Part shown: piece by piece, positions 9,002-16,908 of the stretch
Position numbering within the stretch: position 1 is the first letter of the stretch
How the letters are laid out: each line of letters opens with the position of its first letter
Position numbers and translations under genes: made by a program
NCBI GenBank assembly: GCA_963816955.1
Contig: CAWFME010000004.1
Span: 496,001-560,000, forward strand
Reading direction: 5' to 3'
From: DATFQI01 sp963816955
GTDB taxonomy: Bacteria > Actinomycetota > Thermoleophilia > Solirubrobacterales > Solirubrobacteraceae
Length of the DNA stretch: 64,000 nucleotides
The notes under the pieces: generated by a model
Told to the model about the DNA's origin: nothing
The model's database searches: none
What the model saw: the letters and a program-made list of their open reading frames with translations, nothing else

Positions 9002-9465
9002 CCACGAGGCGGGGCCTGCTGCTCGCGGGAGCGGGGGCGGGGGCGGGGCTGGCCGTCGCGGGCTGCGGCTCGCAGGAGAAGGAGACGCCGCCGGACGCCG
9101 AGCTGCTCGCGCCGTCGCTGGCCGCGGCGCTGGCGCTGGTCGCCGCCTACGAGCGCACCGGCGGGCGGCTCGCCCGTGAGCTGGCCGCGCGCGAGCGCGA
9201 ACACATGGAGCGGCTCCGCGCCGCGGGCGCCCGCGGCGGCGCCCCGGCTCCCGAGACGCCCGCCGGGCGGCCGCTCGAGGCGGCGCTGGCGCTCGAGCAG
9301 GCGGCGATGCGCGCCCATGTGCGCGCGGTCGGGCTCGTGCGGCGCGGCAACCGCGGCCTCGTCGCCGAGCTGCTCGCCGACGACGCCCGCCACGCGGCCG
9401 AGCTGCGCTGGCGGATGGGTCGCAATCCCTTCCCCACCGCGTTCCCGGACGGCCGCGATGCCTGA
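8998..9465 (+). CDS. Exported ferritin-like lipoprotein
   Basis: 155 residues. The GTG at 8998 overlaps the cysM stop (GTGA). The N-terminus has TTRRGLLLAG, a twin-arginine-like start, and a lipobox ending VAGCGS, so the mature protein should be anchored outside the membrane. The rest is an Ala/Glu/Arg-rich four-helix pattern with possible di-metal ligands: a Glu in AAYERTGG, EREHMERL, LEQAAMRAH and DDARHAAEL, then a FPTAF end. This fits a ferritin-like (DUF4439-type) fold. Metal binding is inferred from spacing only. A related gene follows directly. Confidence 0.65.
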   Translation: MTTRRGLLLAGAGAGAGLAVAGCGSQEKETPPDAELLAPSLAAALALVAAYERTGGRLARELAAREREHMERLRAAGARGGAPAPETPAGRPLEAALALEQAAMRAHVRAVGLVRRGNRGLVAELLADDARHAAELRWRMGRNPFPTAFPDGRDA

Positions 9466-9949
9466 GCCCTGCACGCGCCGAGAGGCGCTCGCCGCGGGCG
9501 TGGCCGGCGCCGCGGCGCTCGCGGTCGCTCCCGCGGCCCACGCCGCGCGCGCGGACGAGGGAGCGGCGCTGACGGAGCTGATCCGCGCGGAGGAGGACGC
9601 GGTGTTCGTCTACCGCGGCGCGGCCCTCCCGGACCGTCTCGGCGAGCAGCTGGCCGCCCAGGACCTCGAGCACGTTCGCGCGCTCGCGACCCAGCTGGAG
9701 GCCTTGACCATGCACATCCCCGACCCGGGGCGCACGCGCGAGGACCTCCCGCCCGAGGCGCTCGCGGTGCTCGAGCCGGCCGCCACCGGGGCGCGGCTGC
9801 GGGCCGCGGTCGCCTACGAGCGCGCGCTGATCGACGGCTGCGCGCGGGCGCTCGGGGCCCTGGAGCACGCGAACACGATCCGCACCGTCGCGACCGTGAT
9901 GGCCGGCCACGCGCAGCACGAGGTGCAGCTCGCGCGCCTGGCCGGGTGA
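9458..9949 (+). CDS. Tat-exported ferritin-like protein
   Basis: 163 residues, starting at the ATG at 9458 that overlaps the previous gene by eight bases. The N-terminus CTRREALAAGVAGAAALAVA is a twin-arginine signal ending near AHAARA. The body repeats the ferritin-like helix pattern: LIRAEEDAVFVYRG, AQDLEHVRAL, AVAYERALIDG and AGHAQHEVQL. It is a divergent tandem partner of the lipoprotein upstream. A tatA gene, encoding the translocase that would export it, lies 44 bases downstream. What it stores or oxidises is unknown. Confidence 0.65.
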   Translation: MPEPCTRREALAAGVAGAAALAVAPAAHAARADEGAALTELIRAEEDAVFVYRGAALPDRLGEQLAAQDLEHVRALATQLEALTMHIPDPGRTREDLPPEALAVLEPAATGARLRAAVAYERALIDGCARALGALEHANTIRTVATVMAGHAQHEVQLARLAG

Positions 9950-9993
9950 GAACGCTGTAGGCCCCGGGCCCGCGCGCCGATACCCTGGGGACC

Positions 9994-10200
9994 ATGCCCT
10001 TCAACGTCGGCCCCGGCGAGCTCGTCGTGGTGCTCATCATCGCCCTGATCGTGCTCGGTCCCAAGCGACTGCCCGAGGTCGGGCGCTCGATCGGACACGG
10101 GATGCGCGAGTTCAAGGACTCGCTGAGCGGCGACTCCCGCCGCGACGATGACGACGACGACGAGTACGCCCCGCTCGAGCGCACTCCCGCCGCCAAGTAG
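9994..10200 (+). CDS. tatA: Sec-independent protein translocase TatA
   Basis: 68 residues. One N-terminal membrane helix with PGELVVVLIIALIVLGPKRL, containing the conserved FGP-equivalent LGPKRLP hinge, then an amphipathic helix (VGRSIGHGMREFKDSL) and an acidic Asp-rich tail. This is the TatA/E layout, the pore-forming subunit of twin-arginine export. It stands alone without tatB/tatC in the window and follows two genes with twin-arginine signals. Confidence 0.92.
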   Translation: MPFNVGPGELVVVLIIALIVLGPKRLPEVGRSIGHGMREFKDSLSGDSRRDDDDDDEYAPLERTPAAK

Positions 10201-10227
10201 CCCAGACCGTTCGCTAACGTCGGCCCC

Positions 10228-10623
10228 GTGCGGATCTCCCGCGAGCTGCTCGACGACGTGATCGCCCACGCGCGCGAGGACGCGCCGAACGAGTGCGTGG
10301 GCATGATCGCCAGCCGCGACGGCGAGGCGGTGTCCGTCCACCGCGCCCGCAACGCCGCGGCCAGCCCCCTGCGCTACGAGATCGACGGGATGGAGCAGTA
10401 CAAGATCCAGAACGCGATCGAGGACGCCGGCCTCGAGCTCGGCGCGATCTACCACTCGCACACGCGCTCGGACCCGCTGCCGTCGCAGACGGACATCAAC
10501 CTCGCCTTCTATCCCGAGGCCCTGTACGTGATCGTGGGGCTCAAGGCCGGCGAAGCCGACGTGCGCGCGTGGAGGATCGTCGACGGCAAGGTCTCCGAGG
10601 CGCAGCTGGAGGTCGTCCCCTAG
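10228..10623 (+). CDS. JAMM/MPN metalloprotease, Mec-like
   Basis: 131 residues. JAMM zinc signature: Glu22 in PNECVG and H76-S-H78 followed by Asp89 (H-x-H-x10-D) in YHSHTRSDPLPSQTD. The same size and motifs are found in M. tuberculosis Mec, which removes the new cysteine from the CysO carrier made by CysM. The cysM gene 1.2 kb upstream supports that role, but no cysO-like carrier gene is found between them, so the link is inference. It starts at the GTG at 10228 and ends overlapping the GTG of the next gene. Confidence 0.8.
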   Translation: MRISRELLDDVIAHAREDAPNECVGMIASRDGEAVSVHRARNAAASPLRYEIDGMEQYKIQNAIEDAGLELGAIYHSHTRSDPLPSQTDINLAFYPEALYVIVGLKAGEADVRAWRIVDGKVSEAQLEVVP

Positions 10624-11105
10624 TGCTCGTCTGCCCCTCGTGCGCGACGGGGCACGAGGACGGTGAGCGGTTCTGCGCGAGCTGCGGCGTCCCCTTGGTG
10701 GAGGCCGAGCCCGAGCCGCTGCCGGGCGACGAGCGCCGCGAGCGCGCCCGCAAGATCCGCCCGCAGTACGCCGAGGGCCCGCTCGTGAAGGTCGTCGGCG
10801 CGCGCAACCAGGCCGAGGCCGAGCTGCTGCAGGGCATGCTGCTCGAGGAGGGCGTGCCGTCGCTGATGCGTCGCTCGGGCGGGTTCGACGTGCCGGACTT
10901 CCTCGCCTCGGGCCCGCGCGACATCCTCGTGCCCTCCTCGGGTGCGACGGCCGCGCGCGAGATCCTCCAGCTCCCCGAGCCCGCGCCGGGCATCGGCATG
11001 GCTCCGGGCGAGGGCACGCCCGCGTGGGTGAAGGCGATGGCCGTCGCCCTGACGGTCGTGATCCTGGCGATCATCGCCGCGGGCGTCTACGCCGCGGTCT
11101 TCTAG
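10623..11105 (+). CDS. Zinc-ribbon, DUF2007-like, tail-anchored membrane protein
   Basis: 160 residues from a GTG sharing a base with the previous stop. The N-terminal zinc ribbon has CPSC at the start and CASCG about 14 residues later. The middle (VVGARNQAEAELLQGMLLEEGVPSL...) resembles DUF2007, a small regulatory-like fold. The C-terminus is a single membrane helix (AVALTVVILAIIAAGVYAAV), suggesting tail anchoring with the rest in the cytoplasm. Its function is not known. Co-translation with the JAMM gene suggests a shared unit. Confidence 0.7.
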   Translation: MLVCPSCATGHEDGERFCASCGVPLVEAEPEPLPGDERRERARKIRPQYAEGPLVKVVGARNQAEAELLQGMLLEEGVPSLMRRSGGFDVPDFLASGPRDILVPSSGATAAREILQLPEPAPGIGMAPGEGTPAWVKAMAVALTVVILAIIAAGVYAAVF

Positions 11106-11234
11106 GCGATGGGGGCGGCCAGCCCCCCGACGCCGGTGTGAGCCCCCAGGTCCCGCACGCCGGTCAACGCCCTCGTGGAGCGGCCACGAGAACGGGATCG
11201 TGTGATGACCCGAAACGAGCCACACGGAGCCCCA

Positions 11235-11557
11235 ATGACCGCCACCGCCACCCCCATCCATGCCCCGCCGGCCCGCCACCGCGGGTCCCGCACGGCCGCC
11301 GTCGCCGCCGCCAGCGTCCTGGGCGTGCTCTCGCTCGCCAGGGCGCCGGCCAGCAGACGCTCGACTGGGAGCTCCGCGACGGACGCTGGCCGGTCGTCGT
11401 GATGAACCCGGACGGCTCGCGCGGCGTCGACGCGGACGTGAGCGCCGGCGTGAACATCGGCATCCTCGAGCCGCTCGGCTGGAGCCTGCTCGGCGGCTCC
11501 GCACTGCTCCTGCTCGGCGCCGTCGGCGTGGGCTACGCGGGTCTGCGGCGGCGCTAG
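11235..11557 (+). pseudogene. Small membrane protein, internally deleted/frameshifted
   Basis: The ATG at 11235, preceded by GGAGCC, opens a stretch with one membrane helix (AAVAAASVLGVLSLA). Near 11341 the frame changes, and the other frame carries GQQTLDWELRDGRWPVVVMN and a C-terminal membrane helix (GWSLLGGSALLLLGAVGVGY). The pattern of N-terminal helix, an extracytoplasmic region ending in a WxVVVMN-DGS motif, then a C-terminal helix is known from larger actinobacterial membrane proteins. The middle is missing here, so a deletion is more likely than one base error. Confidence 0.5.
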
Positions 11558-12318
11558 CGCCTACGCCGTGGCACGGCGCTCGCATCGGCCAGCCGGGTCA
11601 GGTGCGAGCGCCAGGCGTCCTCGGTGCGGCGCACGCCGCGGCCGTGGAAGCCTTCGGCGAGCAGGTGGTCCGCGCCGGCGCGGGCGGCCGCGACGGCGGC
11701 GCGCTCGCCCTCTTCCCGCGCCAGCAGGTCGAAGACCGTGCCGCCGAGCAGCAGCGCGTCGGCGGGCTTGGGCGGGAAGGCGGGCTTGCCGCCCTCGCGC
11801 AGCCGGCGGGCGACCGCCGGACGGACGTGGCGCGTCTGGCCGCTCAGCCACTGCGCGCCGCCCTCGACGAACCACGCGGAGCGCATCCAGCGCCGCAGCC
11901 GCAGCGGCCCGAGCGGCGGCGGGAAGCCGGGGTGGCGGCGGGCGAGCGCGTGGCGCGCCAGGAGCGCGCTCGGGGCGAGCATCAGCATCTCCAGCGAGCC
12001 CTCGACGTTCGAGGCCCGCTGCGCCAGCAGCCGCGGCGAGAGCACGTGGATCTCGCGCTCGCCCGCCCAGCCGACCACGTAGCGGCGCGCCGCGGGCGCC
12101 GTCAGCCGCCGCTGCAGCGCCAGCCACGGCTGGGCCGCGTCGAGCTGCGCCGGCGAGCCGTGCAGCACGACCGCGAGCTCGCCGAGCTCGACCTCGAGCT
12201 GGCGCTCCAGCCGCTCGCGCCCGTACTCGAGCTGCGCGAGCACGCGCTCGGCGTCGCCCGCGTCGCGCTCGTCATGGCGCGCGACGAAGGTCTCCGATGC
12301 CGTCTCGGTCCAGGCCAC
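11554..12318 (-). CDS. Peptidase-MA-like protein lacking the HExxH motif
   Basis: 254 residues, no signal peptide. The region ending WFVEGGAQWLSGQ resembles the glutamate helix that follows the zinc site in gluzincin (peptidase MA) proteins. Where HExxH would be expected, the sequence reads LMLAPSALLARHALARR, with no HExxH. It may be a non-catalytic relative. It lies downstream of, and on the same strand as, the penicillin acylase, with 10 bases between them, and its stop overlaps the convergent remnant by four bases (CTAG). Family membership is tentative. Confidence 0.5.
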   Translation of the reverse strand: MAWTETASETFVARHDERDAGDAERVLAQLEYGRERLERQLEVELGELAVVLHGSPAQLDAAQPWLALQRRLTAPAARRYVVGWAGEREIHVLSPRLLAQRASNVEGSLEMLMLAPSALLARHALARRHPGFPPPLGPLRLRRWMRSAWFVEGGAQWLSGQTRHVRPAVARRLREGGKPAFPPKPADALLLGGTVFDLLAREEGERAAVAAARAGADHLLAEGFHGRGVRRTEDAWRSHLTRLADASAVPRRRR

Positions 12319-12328
12319 GCCCCCCGTT

Positions 12329-15116
12329 CTAGCGGGGCACGCGCGCCTGGATCTCGTTGACCTGCTGGTAGGTGGGCCGGTTGATCCACGGGATCAGCGG
12401 CTGGGTGGCGCCGCCGACCGGACGGAAGCGGACCGAGTCGTAGCACGCCTGGTCGCCGTCCTTGCCCTCCTCCTTGCAGACCTCGTCGCCGCTGTAGAGG
12501 GCGCTCGCGGGCACCTTCAGCGCGGCCTTGAGCGACGAGCGCAGCCGGTTGCGGCACTTGCGCAGCTTGCCGCCGCCGCAGTAGCGCATCACGTAACGGC
12601 CCTTGACCTTGCGCTTGAGGATCGTCCGCAGGTCCTTGCGGACGTAGCCGTACCAGGCGCCCTGGTAGGCCGAGCCGAGGTGATCGCCGTGGTTGTTGGG
12701 CGCGTTGTCGAGCTGGGTCGTGGCCAGCAGCCGGTCGACGGCCGCCTTGCCCAGCTTGGGCTGGAACTGGGCGCGCACCCAGCGCGGCCACCAGGCGTCC
12801 ATGATCCGGATCGCGTTGGAGTGCTCGTAGACGCCGTCGCGGTCGCCGTCGATGCGCCGCCCGCCGGAGCGCCGCCACGCCGCCAGCTCGGCGACGGCCC
12901 GCCGCAGCGCCGGGTCCTTCGGCCGCCCCATCACCCGCAGCGCCAGCGGCAGGACCGCGTGCGCGCGCAGGTCGCCAGTCCCGGCGACCTCCATGATGTC
13001 CACGACCTCGGGCAGCGTGAGCTTGCGCCCGCCGCGCAGCTTGTCGCGCAGCGGGTCCTCGAGCAGCACGGAGCGGTAGGTGGAGGAGAAGACGTTCTCG
13101 TCCGGGCCCGCGAAGCCGAGCGCCTGGCGGTTGTTCCAGGAGATCAGGTACTGCTGGTCGATCGTCTGCGGGTGCTTGGCGAACGAGGCGAACGCCGCGG
13201 TGTGACGGTCGGGGTCGTAGCCCTTCCACTCGGTCGAGCGCCGCGCGCGCACGGGGAACGCGTGGTCCACGCGCTTGCCGCGGACCGGGTTCGCGCCCGA
13301 GTTGAAGTAGGCGATGTTCTCCGGATCGGCGTAGAACCAGTTGAACGCGTAGCCGATCTTGCTCGCGGCGCGCTGGAAGGAGGCCGCGTCGCGGACCTTG
13401 TCGGGCTCGTTGAAGTTCATGAAGCCCGCCGCGGAGTCGACCTCGTGGAAGTAGGTCGAGCGCAGCTTCGTGAAGATCACCGGCTTGCCGCGCACGGTCC
13501 CGCGGCCGGCCACGAGCCCGAGCTTGGTCCGCTCGGCCCGCAGCGTCTGCGTGCCGGCGGGCGTGTCGTCGCCCGGCGAGGGCTGCCAGCGGTTCTGCTT
13601 CTCGAGCACCTCGATCGGGAGGCACGAGCCGCGGTAGGAGTAGTGCATCGACTGCTGCGTCGCCTTGCCGCCGCCCGGCTCGCACAGCGTCATCGCGTAG
13701 GTGTCGATCAGGTCCTGGCCCGCCGAGGTCGCGCTCCACGCGTAGTCGCGCCCGCGGCCGAGCTGCACGTAGAGGTTGACGCCGATGAACGAGGCGCCGC
13801 GCGCGTCGATCGCCGGCCCGGCCTCGGAGGCGGGCGCGTGCACGTCCTGCTCCATCAGGATCTGCGGGTTGAAGTAGGCGACCTGCGGCCCCGCCACCAT
13901 CAGCGGGTGCCCGCTGGCCGAGCTCCGGCCGGAGACGAGCACGGCGTTGGACTCCGTGAACGGCAGCGCGTCGCGGGACAGCCCGAGCCCGGTCGAGCTC
14001 GCCGACGCGGAGGGCGAGCCGCCCGACCTCGCGGTGACGAAGTCGTGCAGCTTCAGCGAGCCGCGGTCCGGCCGCGCCACCGCGCGCGGGCGCTTGGGCG
14101 TGCGCTGGTAGGGGAAGCGCTTGCCGCGGACCGTCACGGGCGCCTCCGGGTCCTGCGCGGAGCGGAAGTTGCGGAACGCGCGCAGGCCCTTGCGCTTGCC
14201 GAAGCGCTTCTGCAGCGCGTCGGCCACCTGCGACCAGGCGAGCTCCTCGCCGCCGCCCTTGCCGAAGATGCCGCCGACCAGCGACGCGGTGGCGATGAGG
14301 TCGGCCTCCTTCCAGGGCTGCGGGCCCTCCGGATGGCCGAGCGCCGCGTACTCGCCGGGCAGCTTGGAGGGGTCGAGCCTGGTCTCGTTGATGTAGGTGT
14401 TGATGCCGGCGATGTAGTTGCCGACGTCGCGCTGGATCTGCTTGCCGTCGGCGCCGAGGAAGTCGGGCAGCTGGGTCGCCTGACGCTCGAGGTCGGACTC
14501 CGTGTAGGGGGCGACCTCCCACTGCTCGGCGTCCATCCCCGCGTTGGAGCCGCCCGCGAAGTCCGACAGCTCCGCCCGGCCCGCGTGGCGCAGCACGTCC
14601 ATGAAGAACAGCCGGTCCTCCGCGGCCGCGTAGCCCGTGCCGAACATCGCGCCGTCGCGCGTGGACCCGTAGATGTGGGGCACGCCGAACCCGCGATCGC
14701 GCACGATCGTGACGTCTCCCCGCGGGGAGTACGTCCGCTCCGCCTGCCCGTCGGGCACGCCGAAGCTCGAGTCCTTGAAGAAGCTCGGGAGCTGCTCGGC
14801 GCTCAGGCCGGGCGTCGCGTACATCAGGTCGCGGTACATGCCGAGCTGGTCGCAGCAGTGCGGCACCGTCGCGCCCGTGGCGAGGAAGGCCGCCAGCTCG
14901 GCGCCGTTGTAGCGCCCGCGTGTGCCCGGCGGCAGGACGTCGCGGAAGCCCTTGCCGTCGTTCGCCTGGTACGCCCCCGGCGTCGGGGCCCTGGGACGGG
15001 AGGTCCGGGACGATCGTGGGGACGACCGTCGGGATCGGCAGCGGGAGCTGCGCGGAGGCGGGTGAGGCGAGGAGCAGCGCCGCGAGGGCGGCGGCGAACG
15101 CGATGCGAGGCAGCAT
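12329..15116 (-). CDS. Secreted penicillin acylase family (S45) amidase (frameshifted)
   Basis: About 929 residues. The start at 15116 gives a clear Sec signal (MLPRIAFAAALAALLLASPA...AQ). The frame changes near 14982, after which the protein continues as one long S45 enzyme. Visible motifs: RDRGFGVPHIYG, GYAAAEDRLFFMDVLRHAGR, the autocleavage Ser in FTESNAVLVSG that becomes the N-terminal nucleophile of the beta chain, and QYLISWNNRQA. Ntn-hydrolases of this family cleave amides such as beta-lactam side chains or acyl-homoserine lactones; the substrate here is not evident. A Cys-rich C-terminal region (CKEEGKDGDQACYD) suggests disulfides outside the cell. Confidence 0.88.
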
Positions 15117-15160
15117 GCCGCTGCCTCGCTTACCCCTGAACGGGTGCGTTCAGTCAGGCG

Positions 15161-15793
15161 CTACGCGTAAGCGGGCGCGCCGTTGGACTCGGCGATCGCC
15201 GAGATCTCCTCGGAGGCCCGCTCGAACTCCTCGTCGGAGAGCACTGGCGTGCCCTCGAACGGGAGGTCGCGGGTGATCTCCAGCCACGAGCGGCACCCGC
15301 CGTAGTCGTCGCGCACGCGGACCGTGACCGGCCGCGGGATCCGGTACGTGCGCAGCAGCAGCACGTGCAGCGGGTGGCGGCGCTTCCACGCCAGGCGCTT
15401 CTCGGCGTAGTCGGGCGTCCAGACGTAGAACGGCGACAGCGCGTCGACGGCGCGGCGGTCGGTGACCGTCCAGGCCGAGGCGACCTCGGCCCAGGCGCGG
15501 ATCCGGACCCGGTCGGGCTGCGGGATGCCGCCGTCACGGGTCAGCGCGTGGGCCGGCGGCTCGCCGTCGGTCCAGACGCCCTCCTCGAGCGCGCGACGCA
15601 TCTCCGACTGGTGCGACTCCCGCACGAGGTCGTTGCGCTGGTGGTCGAACGTGGGGTACAGGAAGAAGCGGTCGTGGTCGAGCGCGAAGTGCTTGCCCGG
15701 CTCGCGGATGCCGCCCTTGCGGAGCGTCACGAGCTGCTCGCCCTCGGCGAGCGCGCGCACGGTGACAGCCCATTCCTTGAAAGCGATTGGCAT
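15161..15793 (-). CDS. DUF1802 family protein
   Basis: 210 residues beginning MPIAFKEWAVTVRALAEGEQ and LVTLRKGGIREPG, the characteristic N-terminal signature of DUF1802. The domain covers nearly the whole protein (FLYPTFDHQRNDLV, then WTPDYAEKRLAWKRRHPLHV). Its function is unknown. A long AT-richer leader with a good promoter lies upstream. Confidence 0.8.
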   Translation of the reverse strand: MPIAFKEWAVTVRALAEGEQLVTLRKGGIREPGKHFALDHDRFFLYPTFDHQRNDLVRESHQSEMRRALEEGVWTDGEPPAHALTRDGGIPQPDRVRIRAWAEVASAWTVTDRRAVDALSPFYVWTPDYAEKRLAWKRRHPLHVLLLRTYRIPRPVTVRVRDDYGGCRSWLEITRDLPFEGTPVLSDEEFERASEEISAIAESNGAPAYA

Positions 15794-16013
15794 AGGGGAG
15801 AGTGGTCTCGTCGAAGGAGAGAAGAGTGGTACGTGCTACATGGGGCTACCCGCGCGCAAACACACGGCCGGCGGCACAACTGCAATGCTCCCGGCCGACC
15901 CCCGCGTCGGGCACAGTCACATACTATGCACAAAGTCGCGAAATCGCCAAATGTCCCTGCAAATGGCCCTCATTTTCGCAAATGTCGTGGTGTCAGCAGA
16001 CAGGTCCTAGGCG
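15794..16013 (-). promoter_or_regulatory. Promoter region of the DUF1802 gene with CAAATG repeats
   Basis: This 220-base gap is distinctly AT-richer than the genes around it. On the minus strand TTGGCG (15945-15950) and TAGTAT (15921-15926) are 18 bases apart, a good promoter match, giving a ~125-base leader. Just upstream of and overlapping the -35 there are three direct copies of CAAATG on the plus strand (15948-15953, 15960-15965, 15979-15984), a candidate operator. The same TTGGCG element appears before the HU gene. Confidence 0.45.
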
Positions 16014-16908
16014 TCAGATGGAATCGCTGCCAGTGAGTCCCTCGACGACCTCGAGCACCGCGGCGAAGTCCTGCTGGCCCAGCCCGCGCCCGACCCCGGC
16101 GCTGTAGAGCTCCCCGGCGAGCCCCGCGAACGGGAACGAGGCGCCCGCCCCGCGCGACTCCTCCAGGCACAGGTCGATGTCCTTGAGCATGTGCTCGAGC
16201 TTGAACAGCACGGGGATGTCGCGGTCGACCATCGCCTCGCCCTTGAGCGCGCGCATCGTCGAGTCCGACGAGCCGCCCGTCATCACGTCCAGCAGCGCGC
16301 CGAGGTCGAGCCCCATCCGGCGCCCGACCGTGATCGCCTGCGCGAGCGTCGCGCAGTTGACCGCCGTGACGCCCTGCGAGAGGACCTTGACGGCCTGCCC
16401 CTGGCCGGCCTCCCCGGCGTGCACGATCTTCTCGCCCATGACCTCGAACAGCGGCCGCGCGCGGGCGACGTCGGCCTCGGCGCCCGCCGACCATGATCGT
16501 CAGCGTGCCGGCCTCGGCCTTCGGCGAGGAGCCCGTCACGGGCGCGTCGACGAACGCGTGCCCCTCGGCTGAGAGCCGCTCGGCGAGCGAGCGCGCGGTC
16601 GCCGGGGCGATCGTCGACATGTCGACGAACAGCGTCCCCGGCCGCGCGCCGGCCAGCGCGCCGTCCTCGCCGAGGATCATCGCCTCGACCTGCGCGCCGT
16701 CGACGACCATCGTGATCACGACGTCCGAGCGCTCCGCGACCGCCCGCGGCGAGTCCGCCAGGCGCCCGCCGTGCTCGGCCACCCACTCCTCCGCCCGCTC
16801 GCGCGTGCGGTTGAAGACCGTCAGCTCGTAGCCCGCCTCGGCCAGGTTGGCAGCCTGGCGCGAGCCCATGATGCCCAGCCCGACGAAGCCCACGGATTCA
16901 CTCGCCAT
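16014..16908 (-). CDS. 3-hydroxyisobutyrate dehydrogenase-like beta-hydroxyacid dehydrogenase (frameshifted)
   Basis: About 298 residues after joining two frames. The N-terminus has GFVGLGIMGSRQAANL (NAD(P)-binding Rossmann motif) and later DAPVTGSSPKAEAGTLTIMV (substrate-binding DxPVSGG-like motif). After the shift come GEAGQGQAVKVLSQG with the catalytic lysine region and LEHMLKDIDLCLEESRG. The break, near 16486, is explained by one extra G in the GGCGGGCGCC run. The ATG at 16908 overlaps the hyuB end by 11 bases, so they are co-translated. Possible substrates are 3-hydroxyisobutyrate, tartronate semialdehyde or another beta-hydroxyacid. Confidence 0.85.
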
